Shown in pieces: positions 12,869 through 22,954 of a stretch of DNA of 64,000 nt. This stretch comes from Laguncularia racemosa (Eukaryota; Streptophyta; Magnoliopsida; Myrtales; Combretaceae). The position numbers were made by a program, and so were the translations under genes. The stretch's first letter is position 1, and every line of letters begins with the position of its first letter. Below the pieces are notes generated by a model. It had not been told where the DNA came from. It was given only the letters and a program-made list of their open reading frames with translations, and ran no database searches. The stretch spans positions 806,001 to 870,000 of the forward strand of contig JBBMOL010000092.1 in the NCBI GenBank assembly GCA_037954665.1, read 5' to 3'.

Positions 12869-13010
12869 CTGAAAAAACAAAATACACCTAAAAAATTGTG
12901 TAATAGCCCACCTTGAAAATCGTACTGTCTTGAAACAAGCTGAAAAAACAAAATACACGTGAAAAAAATGTATAATGGCCCACCTCGAACATCGTACTGT
13001 ATTGAAACAA
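12869..13010. repeat. 71-bp tandem duplication in the promoter region
   Basis: Two adjacent copies start at 12869 and 12940, both beginning CTGAAAAAACAAAATACAC and ending GAAACAAG, with few differences. Each copy carries a CCCACC word; in the second it is GGCCCACC, the complement of a TGGGCC site II/TCP-type motif. The pair ends about 110 bp upstream of the TATA box of the synthase-subunit gene, so it lies in the probable proximal promoter. Confidence 0.65.
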
Positions 13011-13122
13011 GACGAAGCTTTTGTGGTTCCTCTTTTTATTGCGTGATGCTAGTTGCTACGAATTGTCGCCAGCTTTCGATGTCAATGAAAATATGTCTGC
13101 CTGATTTGAAGCCATAGTCTAT

Positions 13123-13128
13123 TATAAA
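13123..13128 (+). promoter_or_regulatory. TATA box of the synthase small-subunit gene
   Basis: TATAAA lies 66 bp upstream of the ATG at 13194 and predicts transcription starting near 13150-13160 with a short leader. Position and sequence fit a normal plant core promoter; no transcript evidence is available. Confidence 0.55.
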
Positions 13129-13193
13129 CACACACTACACTCCCCTTTGATTATTGTACACACGGTCACATTTCTGTCTACACAACACAAACC

Positions 13194-14132
13194 ATGGACA
13201 AAGCTGTTTCACTTATCCGATCAAATGGCCACCCAATGCTCCATTCCAATACTAGATTTAAGCCTACATGTTCATCTCTCTCCAGAAAGTCAATTTTGGT
13301 CAGAGCTTGTAGATCTAATCAGGAGTCCCGTTTCTATCTTGAGTCCATTAATGGCCATGTTGAAGCCCATCTCAGTGAAGCCATCCCCAGAAGGCCTCCG
13401 CTATCGGTTTTCGAGCCGTTGCACCGCTTGACGTTCGCGGCCCCGCGGAGCACTGCCCCGGCTTTATGTGTCGCAGCCTGTGAATTGCTAAGTGGCAGCC
13501 GGGACCCAGCGGTTGCTGCTGCTGCCGCTGCTATCCATCTTGTCCATGCATCTTCTTTCATTCATGAACAACTTAATTTGAAAGATGAGCCTAACCCTGA
13601 CTCCACAGATCAAAATCCCTTTGGCCCTAATATTAGGCTCCTTACAGGAGATGGTATGCTACCATTTGGGCTTGAGTTGTTGGCAATTGCGGATGATCCG
13701 ATCCAAAACAATTCGGAGCGGATCGTACGTGTGATTATTGAGATCACACGTGCAGCGGGCTCACATGGTATGGTTCAAGGAAAATACCATGAGACGGTAT
13801 TGAACCATTTGGATAATAAGATTGATCTTGATGAAAATTGGATTGATTATGTGTGTGAGAAGAAGGAAGGTATGTTGTATGCATGTGCTGCTGCATGTGG
13901 GGCTATTTTAGGAGGTGGAAATGAGGATGAAATAGAGAAGATAAGAAAGTATGGTCATTTTGTGGGAATGATACAAGGAATTATGAATATGAAGACTCCT
14001 AGTAGAGAGGAACATCATTTGACATTGGTGGAGGAAATGAGGAAAATGGCGCTTAGGGAATTGAAAGACTTTCCAACAACAAGGGTTGAGCTAATTAGCA
14101 GCTTCCTTGATGCCAATACTACTTGTATTTAG
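13194..14132 (+). CDS. GPPS.SSU: Geranyl(geranyl) diphosphate synthase small subunit, plastid, type I
   Basis: An intronless 312-residue protein of the trans-prenyltransferase fold. Residues 1 to about 40 are Ser/Arg-rich with few acidic residues, as in a plastid transit peptide. Two CxxxC motifs (CVAAC at 92-96, CAAAC at 231-235) mark the small-subunit family, where they mediate pairing with the catalytic GGPP synthase. The first aspartate-rich motif is absent (HASSFIHEQLNLKD at 118-131), and so is the second (GMIQGIMNMKTP at 258-269), so the protein should be inactive alone. Known type I partners shift the large subunit from C20 GGPP towards C10 GPP for monoterpenes. The ATG 13194 context (AACCATGGAC) is good and upstream in-frame sequence adds nothing family-like. 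The alternative, the type II subunit (GGR), normally keeps the first Asp-rich motif, so type I fits better. Confidence 0.88.
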   Translation: MDKAVSLIRSNGHPMLHSNTRFKPTCSSLSRKSILVRACRSNQESRFYLESINGHVEAHLSEAIPRRPPLSVFEPLHRLTFAAPRSTAPALCVAACELLSGSRDPAVAAAAAAIHLVHASSFIHEQLNLKDEPNPDSTDQNPFGPNIRLLTGDGMLPFGLELLAIADDPIQNNSERIVRVIIEITRAAGSHGMVQGKYHETVLNHLDNKIDLDENWIDYVCEKKEGMLYACAAACGAILGGGNEDEIEKIRKYGHFVGMIQGIMNMKTPSREEHHLTLVEEMRKMALRELKDFPTTRVELISSFLDANTTCI

Positions 14133-16784
14133 GCCAAAGTCATAACTTAAATATAATCCTTCAATTTGTCCCTTTTTTAGTTTCAATTATCACGTTTGAG
14201 CTTTTTTATATAAATACTTAGATATTTTTAAATGAATGAAATAAATTTTTATATCGGTGTTATTAATGTTTTCATTAAAATTTGCTAACATAGTTATACT
14301 AAATAGTAAAAATAATATATTTTAACTTTTAGTTTTTAATGTGTTTTATCTGATAAATTAATCAATAACTATACTATTTTTATGATTAAATATCCGTAAT
14401 TCAACTAATATTAGTTGCAACTAAAATATAACAAAAGTTAAAAAAAATAAAAAATAATAAATCGTATTAGCCTGTGCCTAGATGGCCTAGTTCGGCAATG
14501 CTTCATCATTGGCCATTGCTGCTACATCCATTGGAAATTGTCATGTATAAATGATATACTGATAAATTAATTATTTTAAATGATTAGATTTGTATGAATA
14601 ACTTATAATTTAATGATATGAATGTTAATATTTTAGTGGGATGTATTAAAATCAAATCTCCGCTTTTTATTATAATAATAATAATAAAAAAAAACAATTA
14701 TCGTATCAATTAATACCAAGGCCTGTCGGATATTCTTTCATCACTAATAATCTAACTTTTAAAGAAAGCACCAAGCTCAAAAGCTATAACCTTTTAAATT
14801 GCAAGAATCAAACGGTAGAGGCGAAACTACTAACTAAAAGTCGAGATGACCACGACCCACTAATACTTTAATCTTAAGATAAAGAAATAGTTATTGCAAA
14901 GTAGTTAATGAATTAATTAATTAAAAATTTAGTATTAGAAACCCATATTTCCTCTAAGAATATTATGATTAATAATTATAAGCTATTACTATAAAGATAG
15001 CATCATTAATCATTTATTGAATGGTTATTAGTTATTAGTGATTAAATTATATACTGATATAATATATACATTTTTTCCAATAAGTTTACCATTAATTAAC
15101 AACTAATATTTCAGTACTTTCCCCTTAACAATCACTTCTTAACTTCCTTTTCCAAAAGAAAATCTATCCCCATATTCTCACTTATGCTGTGTGTGTAGAA
15201 ATGTGGATTCCAAGGTATTAAAGTTCCTATTTTACTCCCTTCCTTCCGACAATTTTTTATCTCGTCAAAACTTGCTTTTATCAGGCATGTCATTCACCAT
15301 GGAGGTGTCAGGACAAGAACTTCTTATATTTATCAATAATAAAGTAAAAATAACAATATATATATATATATATATATATATCTTTATTATAAAATTAAAT
15401 ATCTGATATATCTCTATAAAATTGATTTATGTATTATTTACTTTATTTATTTTTATAAAAATACCAATTAAATTTTTAATATATAAAATATATTTTTAAA
15501 ACTTTTTTTTTATAAATACATAAATTTTACTTCTCAATTCTCATTATTCAATTACTATCTTAATCATAATTATAAACAGAAATTAATAAAATACAAATAA
15601 GATGATCTTAAAAATGCCAAACTTCTTTGATCGTTTTTTTTCTTTAAATTGAACTTTGGTAATGCTGGACTTCAAACAAACATGGATTAAATACAAAATA
15701 AATAGAGATAATATACCAACAAACTTTCTATACCATTAAATAACTTCTTTTTTCTTCTTTTTTTTCCGAAATACCATTAATAACGTTCAAATTTGCAATT
15801 AATAACTTTGATTGTTTGAAATTGTCATTGATTACAACACTAAGAAAGGCGTTGATATTTAGTCTAATACCAATATTATTTTAAGGAATAAGAAAGTTTA
15901 TTAACTGTAGTATCGAATATTACATAAAAAAAAGTTTATGAACTATTTCCACATCAACAAAATGTTTCATGGAAAAAAAATCAAGGAAAGAAACATTTTT
16001 ATTGAGATTTAAGAATTTGAGATATTTTATTGATGGTATATAAGCTCGAAATCTTTATTGCATGTAATCTATGGTGCCTTCTTTCATTTGTGACTTTTCC
16101 TTTTATTGTTTGTGATACAATTATCGTTACGTTATGTTTCTTCATCCTCTCTTTATCATTTTTTTTTTATTTAGTTGTTCGTAATTATCTTCTTATATTC
16201 TTTTACACACTAGTACTCTATAAACATAATAAACGTTAAATACTATGTAATTTATTTAATTAAAATATCATCTAACTTGTATATAATATTATAGAAATAG
16301 TAGTAATATTTTATATAATTTAATATATACAGTAAATTATCTTGTAATTGATTGTTTGATTGAGTTAACTTGGACTCTTTTAGTTTTGACTGCAACAATT
16401 GAATGCTTTTCTTTTACTGTGAATAGGATAAGCAGTACATGGTACCTATCTACACCTACTATAAATACGAATTCTTTCTATCTTATATCTATCATGGAAT
16501 CTATATTCTAAATATGTAAGATATAAATTATAGAGGATCTTATACTCTTTTTATAAAAAAAAAAGTTATTAAATAGTATTAATAAAGAAATAATAATTAA
16601 TAATATTGTATTCTTTTGATAATAAATATTTTAATTAAAAAAAAGAAAATAACCTAAATTCATAAATTTAACAACCTTAAATAAATAAAATTAATACTAA
16701 TTTCTTTTCCTTATTGTTCTTCAGTCTTTTTGTTTTTTTGTCTTTTCCCTTCTCTGATTGGATATATCAAATTGATAATTCTGC
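14133..16784. other. AT-rich intergenic region
   Basis: Holds the 3' flank of the synthase-subunit gene and then featureless AT-rich DNA. An (AT)n microsatellite lies at about 15356-15381. A segment near 14590-14660 resembles those at 3650-3690, 5870-5900 and 10145-10200 (words like ATAATTTAATGATATGAATG followed by an AT-rich tail), hinting at a short dispersed repeat. No gene recognised. Confidence 0.5.
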
Positions 16785-16957
16785 AAGACATCGTATTTGA
16801 AATACTGACAAGGCTTCCCGTCAATTCACTTCTTGCTCTTGGGCTCAGTTGTGTATCCGCTCTTTGGAACCCTCGCATCATGTTTTCTTCTCCGCCGAAT
16901 ATCCAGAAATCGCGTCGAGCCAACGCCAAAAAGTCATGTTCGCCCATAAGTTACTGC
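16785..16957 (+). pseudogene. F-box domain fragment
   Basis: The translation contains DIVFEILTRLPVNSLL, the N-terminal helix region of plant F-box proteins, which bind SKP1 in SCF ubiquitin ligases. The expected Cys-Val-Ser-Lys-Ser-Trp segment is replaced by SCVSALWNP and the rest drifts in frame. About 55 codons remain, no ATG is well placed and no kelch, LRR or FBA repeats follow. This is a remnant at the left edge of the retrotransposon block; whether the retrotransposon caused the break cannot be seen. Confidence 0.6.
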
Positions 16958-17308
16958 TAGTGATGCTTTTTGCCATCATACTTGGCAGTTAGTCCGTGGC
17001 TTGAGCTTATTATGAAATGATTTCTTGTACTACAACATCTAACCTTAATACTCGAGTGCGTTTCCATTAATTTCCCCAAACCATCTATTAAATCATTCAT
17101 CGATTGTTGAGTTTTGGAGACAATACTAAAGATAACAAAATATAAAAATCATTTCCCTTATTTGTAGGTGTGAAATTTTATGCCGGAATTGAACTTGTGT
17201 CTTGGGACATCTTTTAAAATTCATACCTTATCTTGCTAAATTTGTATTATTTTGGATATATATTCATTTGAAGAAAATGATTATTCTATTCTTTTTTTAT
17301 ATTATGAT

Positions 17309-18841
17309 TATAAACATCCTATTTTGTTCTTAATTTATTTTTATTATTTTTATTTTTCATATATATACAGATATAAAAAAAAATAAATATAATAAACAAA
17401 TAATAAAAAATAAGAGTAGCAATAATAATAAAAGATATTTGGGTTTTAAAATTAAATTTATGAATTTCAAAATAATAAAAAATTAGCAAAACTGATATGT
17501 TAATATATAATTTGCATGCAATAAAAAACTGAGAATTGAGCTAGCCCAGCTAGTTCGTGTGTATGCTCGAGTATGCGTGTGAAAGCTTGAGGACGTGGGT
17601 TTGAGTCTCCTGGGAAGCACTTTGTGCTGTTTTTTTTTTTCACCCGAGTTGCCGCGTGTTAGCAGTTAATTGGACGGCGCGAGGGCACGCGCCTAGTGCA
17701 TGCTCGTCTTCAACCTTCAGCCGAGAACAATGGCGACATGAGGAGAACGAAATCCGGCCATTTCAAATCCAATTTTAACGCAAATCCAACAAATCTTTAA
17801 CTAAAAGAGGATAAATACCATCAAATTAGTATGAATCTTAATAAAAACAAAAACAAAAGATTTACGTTGATCTTTTTCGAATCGAAAAGAAAAAAAAAAA
17901 CCCTTGCCACGATTAAGATCCGTGTTCATTCGCATCCGACCTTCAACATCTATAAATAAAGGTCGGAAGGGAGAGAAGGGAGGAGGATCAAAGGGTAAGA
18001 AGAAGAAGAAAAAAGGTGGAAGGCAAACACGAAAAAGGGTCGCCGTAACTCTCTCCCTCTCTCTCTAGATCTCATTATCGTAGCTATCCGAACCGCCATC
18101 TAGGGTGGTTTTCGACAAAAACCAACACCATCAATCAATTTCTCATCCTTAAAAACCTAGGAAACCACCTATCAATCGCCCTTAATAACTGCCGAAACGC
18201 CGTTAACGAAGACCTCCCAACTGTCGTGCTCGTGATGGATCTAACCCGACTTGTGAACAGGATTTAACCCGACCTGACCCATTGTTGTCCGACTTGCGTC
18301 CAAGTTAGTTAAATTTCACCATTTATTTATTTATTTATTATATTAGTTTTTAATAAAGAATAATAATAATAAATTAGTAAAAAATATATAATAATATAAT
18401 AAATAATATATATTTTATCAAACTCCAAAAAATAAAAAAAAATATTTTTAAATCATTATTAGTATAATAGTTGCATCATTTTTTTTAGTATTTTCTTTTT
18501 ATGCTAAAAAAGATACCATAACATAAATACATAATTCAAATTTCGGAAAGATAAGATGGTAACTTTAAGATTTTAATAGGACTGCCCCTGAGTCGAGAAT
18601 GTCTAGTTTTTCTTTCTTTTTTTTAATAAAAAAAAGAGATTTTGTTGACTAGTTGTCTTAATTAGAATTAATTCGTTCAATTAATTCTAATTCAATAATT
18701 TTTCCTAACTCTAGTTAGGTGGTGACTTCAAATAGATAATGAAATTCCTAGTTCAAGTCGATGATTTATATTGGATGAGCATAAGATCTAATATAAATCG
18801 GATTATGGAGATAATATAAAATTTTTAAATTAGACTCGACA
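17309..18841 (+). repeat. 5' LTR
   Basis: Aligns with 24251-26024 from TATAAACATCC (TGTAAACACC in the 3' copy) to ..ACTCGACA. The 5' copy has lost the initial TG and about 240-300 bp near 18400. The 3' copy keeps that part, including GGATACGTAGGCA. A TATAAATA box at 17951-17958 is followed by a purine-rich stretch and a CT-rich leader. In one stretch of about 97 bases I counted about 16 differences between the LTRs, nearly all transitions, so the insertion is old. Confidence 0.8.
17542..17640 (+). repeat. tRNA-like (A box/B box) segment in the 5' LTR
   Basis: TAGCCCAGCTAG at 17542-17553 resembles a polymerase III A box (TRGCNNAGNNGG). GGTTTGAGTCT at 17598-17608 matches 9 of 11 bases of the B box GGTTCGANTCC. 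They are 56 bases apart, and a run of more than ten T follows at about 17630. The layout is that of a tRNA or a tRNA-derived SINE head. It does not fold as a full tRNA by eye. Confidence 0.4.
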
Positions 18842-18844
18842 AAA

Positions 18845-18862
18845 TGGCAACTCCACTGAGGA
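18845..18862 (+). promoter_or_regulatory. Primer-binding-site-like sequence
   Basis: TGGCAACTCCACTGAGGA begins three bases after the end of the 5' LTR. It starts TGG, complementary to a tRNA 3' CCA, and closely resembles the TGGCGACTCCACTGGGGA word that follows 5' LTRs in many plant gypsy elements. I could not assign the tRNA. Confidence 0.55.
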
Positions 18863-19398
18863 GTCATAGTGAGCTAGCTACCTAAACCTTCTGAAATCAT
18901 CATTTTTAGATATCTTTAATTAGCTCTTATGTTGTAAAATATCGTTTGCACTAATGTTTGTATCTACTCATGATCTAGGGATTTAATAAAGTTTAGTTTT
19001 TTTATTGAGTTTTCGTACATGCAATTGTGTGATTAGATACGGTCAAACCCAAGCCGTTTTAAGATCCTAGGATGAGGAGCCATTGTGTAAGTTCCAGGTG
19101 AAGTGAAATATTCACCACTTAGGGCTAATTAGGCTATCCCACCCAATGCTTCGATATGGCCTGAGATCTATTTCTTCGAAAAGAGCTTGGAAACCTTTAG
19201 AACCCACCTTTTTTGCATACATGAAGTCATGAACCAACAAATGATTAACGATGTGATTTCTTTCTTTGGGGTTCATATGCAATCGCTTGTAAAAGAATTT
19301 TTATTGTGTTTTGTAAGATATTTGTTTGTAATTAGAAATTTTTATCCTGCTAGATGGCTAGCACTGTAATTGACCGCCTCCTTTGCAAAGAAATCTGA

Positions 19399-20877
19399 GT
19401 TTATAAACCTTTAGATTCTAAATTGTTACTGGACCATTGGTTCACCTTATACAGCCTTAAAGAGCAGACCTTCATCCAGAGCAAAATAAGGCCTATTCTC
19501 TCACTAATGAAAATGGATGTTAACTTACCTTTAATTCGGGCAATATCACACCTTTGGGAAATCAAGCTCGTGACTTTCTTTATTAGGCCACATGAGATCA
19601 CACTAACCATAGAAAAATATACTCGGCTTCTCCAGGCCCCTCCACTTTCCAATGGGGTGTATGTGCCAGACCTAGAGGTTGGGCTAATAAGTATCTTCAG
19701 CAAACTTCTGGGGATTTATAGAGTAGTGATCAACCGAATGTTGGAAAATAGAAATGGGTATTGCCTTCGAATGGATGAATTAGAAGCTTGGTTTGTAGCT
19801 CAATACGATGATGGAAGCAAGAAAGATATCTTATGTGGGGATCCCAAGGGTTACAGACAAAGACGGGTTTATGCTTTCATCTTAACAACATTTGTGACCA
19901 TCTTTTTTCCTACCGAGATCTTTCATATTCATTATAGAGTTGCAGAATTAGTATTCCAGTTGTTGGAAGGAGAATCTTACATCCCGACCCTAAGCTGAGC
20001 AAATTTAAAACCTAAATTTCGTGAAGAAGAAGGGTCATGGAATTCTCCGCTCAAACATCAACCTTATCCTAATCTGGTTCGTAAGCCATCTTAAGTGTTT
20101 TGGGCTAAACATGATTAAGAGATCATTGGCCCAACAAGTAGACCTCATAGATTCATGCATAGAAAGGATAAAGCTGCCGGACGATCTTTCCAGCCATGGT
20201 TGGGTTTTAATGCTCAAGGGTTTCAATGCTGATGATATTTTATGGACTGCTAGGTGGAGCTGCTACAGTAAGGTTATTCTAATGTGCAAAAACTTTCAAG
20301 CAATTCCATTAATCGGGCTTAACTAGTGTACATGTTATCACCCGAACTCAATAGTCATTAGTTTGGCACTATCCAGGACATAGTTTATAGACCATCATTA
20401 GAAGGAATCATGTTTGAATATCAAGACCCGAGCGTGTTAGTGGCTGATAAAGTTGCCAAGTTGGCAGAGGTCAAGGTCTTATGGAAAGCTCGAATTGAGA
20501 GTCCTAATGTGGACATCGGAAAACTAGATGGTGAAGTAGGCAAACACCAAACTACCAGAGATTTTGTTATCAACCAACTATACAAGACAGGAGAAAGGAT
20601 GTACCGTGCTCCAGATGTCACTCAGCTCGTGCCGATCAACCCAAGCCCAGAAATAAAAACTTACATGGAACAAGTGAGGGCTTAGATGGAGGTCTATTTT
20701 AAGACCACGGACAATAAGAAAGACGTGTAGAAGAGTAGATTCAAGAAATCTAATCAGAGGAATAAAGCATTAGAGGCTTAGTTGGAGAAGACTCAGACAA
20801 GGGTTAAAGCATCAAAAGTCGTCGTCAATGGGGAGTCAACACCTACGTAGCCAAAGAAGAAGAAACTTAGAAATTAG
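19399..20877 (+). pseudogene. Retrotransposon ORF1 (plant DUF7745-like), decayed
   Basis: A readable frame from about 19399 to 19998 contains an LTIEKYTRLLQAP segment, like the conserved (L/P)TIEEY..LL motif of the ORF1 found upstream of gag in Ogre/Tat elements. It continues in a second frame at 20021-20326 (DDILWTARWSC, then NFQAIPLIG) and returns to the first frame from about 20335. There are two frameshifts, near 20000 and 20330. From 20335 on every stop before the terminal one is TAG (20359, 20683, 20728, 20779, 20848), in places where Gln is expected, for example ALEA-stop-LEKTQ in a charged, coiled-coil-like tail. The function of this ORF1 is unknown even in intact elements. The family name is from memory of motifs, not a search. 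Confidence 0.55.
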
Positions 20878-22954
20878 GGAGTTAGATTATAGTATTCTTT
20901 TCTTATGTTTTCAATAAAAGCACCAAACCCCAAGTTTGCAATACTAATAAAATTTTAGTATTATTACATCGTTAATTAAATGCTGGTTCTTTTGCATCCG
21001 TATGAGCATCTTGTTTGCGTATTTACTAAAAAATAATAATAATAAAGAAAAGAAAAAAGCCAAGAAAATTGAAGAGTTACTAACAATAAGAGATCTTTTC
21101 AAGGTTCTAAAAGTTGCTTTTGAATGGTTAGCTTAACTTAAGGCTTACAGTTACTTACTCTAAACATAAAGCAAAAGACCTCTATAACTTGCTCTCAATT
21201 TGAAAGACCCCATTCACTTTAAAAGGTCTCCTCATATGTTAATTTAGTCTCGAAACACAAAACCTTCCAACTCTCTTCAATCTTAAGGGTTACTCTTGAA
21301 CTTTCTCTCCATCAGGAGTTATATAAAATAGACACAAAGACAGTTAATTTTGGGGCACATTTTCGAAGTGGCTATAGTCAATTACCAATAAAGGCATAAA
21401 AAAGACTATCCTAACTAGCTAAGTCTTGGGTAACTAAATTCCCAAGAGAGACAAGTTAAGACTAAATCACTTGACAGGGGTACATAACTCCCAAATACAT
21501 CATGAGACATGGTGAATATGGACAAATCTGGTAAAATGGAATGATATCTTATTTGTTCGAGTAGCTTAGGATGACAAGAGGCAAACTACATCACAAACAC
21601 TAATCCTTAAACACTCGAGAGTTAAGTGTTATTAATGTGAGGTTTTTTACTCATTCCTTAAAGAAGGTCTATCTTGAATTTGATACGTTAATCAAAATAA
21701 TGTTAAGCATTCATTTTTGCTATCCCAAACACAATAATCCTTTACCAACTCCATTTGAGCTTATATAAAAAGAGTTTCAAAATTTAACCATGTCGAGAAC
21801 TACCCTACAATGGGATGATTGAGAAGATAAGGACATCAATCAAGAAAAAATGAATAAACTAAAATAGTGCTTGCCCTAGCTACAATAATTCAAAGGTAAT
21901 TTTTTCCGTGATAATTTATTTCTTTTGATGAAAAAAAGTCTACATTTTGAAAAAACACACATGACCCATGAGAGATAATCACCATTAGGCCTAAAAGAAA
22001 AGGAAAAAAAGATGGAAAAAGAAAAAGAAAAGAAAAGAAATGAGAAAAGCTCAAGAATGTAATTAAACCTATATACAATAAAAAAACCCAACAATACTTG
22101 AAAATACCAAGACCAAATACAAGAACCCAAACATTACAGCTAAAAAATATACCACCATTCTTTGGAGACTTCTCCAAATAATTGAAAATAATTTATCTTA
22201 AGCAAAAATTGTTAGGGCAAGTGCTATTATAGTTTTTCTCGAGGTTACTTAACTTGTAAACCCAGGTTGAAATGATGATTATTTCAAAATAAGACCTTAG
22301 CATTGGTACTTTTTTGAAACCAAAAGCCTATTGCATTACAAGTCTCAAAAAGGCCTAACAGATTGATAAAAACGTATTACTTACAAGAAAGACCATAATT
22401 TTTGGAATAAAAGTCAAGAGTAACATCTAAACCGAGAGATTGTAAGAAAGTCCTGTTAGATTAAACCAATTAAGAATGAGATATCTATTTCCAAATGGAA
22501 TGAGGGAATTTAAAGTTATTCCTCATTGGCGTTGTTCAACCTTAATTTTAAATATCGATGCCCCCATGATGTAGATATAAGTCTTTATTACAAGAAACCC
22601 CTCAAGAGATGATTGACTAAACCAAGACACCACTTTTTCAAGATTAAACCAAATCCTCTAAGCAAAATGAGGCAAAAGAGTAAGTGATTGTTGAATAATA
22701 GGTTGGGCCTGCCCTTTATTTGTATTTTTAGGAGCCTTTGTCATACTCTTTACTTGTTAGCAATGCTTAAAATATATATATATTTCTTAGAAGAAAGAGA
22801 TTTTTTTTAAAGGTTTGCTAGAAAACACTTTGCCACCTTATCCTTAAGTTTCAGAAGAACATTTATCTTGAAAATTTTTAGAAAAACTGTAGTTATTAGT
22901 CATTTTAAATTTAGAAACTCTTGACCGTTATCAGAAAAATAAGATTCTCACTTA
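20878..22954. other. Non-coding interior of the LTR element
   Basis: About 2 kb without coding domains between ORF1 and the tandem array. Purine-rich low-complexity patches occur (for example 21990-22045). Where intact Tat/Ogre elements carry gag-pol, nothing similar was recognised in any frame. Confidence 0.5.

Larger units (their letters stand above)
8546..13122. other. Intergenic region, no intact gene
   Basis: AT-rich with scattered motifs listed separately. A palindromic CACGTG sits at 8648-8653 in GCCACGTGGAC. A stretch around 8980-9150 looks like a leader, with two good splice-donor words (AG|GTAAGTGGG near 9014 and TG|GTAAGTGTAA near 9150). The only ORF there is very short, from ATG 9060, so it is at most a non-coding transcript or the stub of a lost gene. 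A (CT)n run lies at 9541-9561. No other coding signal was recognised. Confidence 0.5.

Noticed and set aside
13147..13561. Alternative open frames overlapping the synthase-subunit gene
   Set aside because: They are shadows in other frames; only the 312-residue frame carries the prenyltransferase family motifs.
17542..17640. A genuine tRNA gene
   Set aside because: The A- and B-box words are degenerate and no full cloverleaf with acceptor stem could be drawn by eye. It is kept only as a tRNA-like segment.
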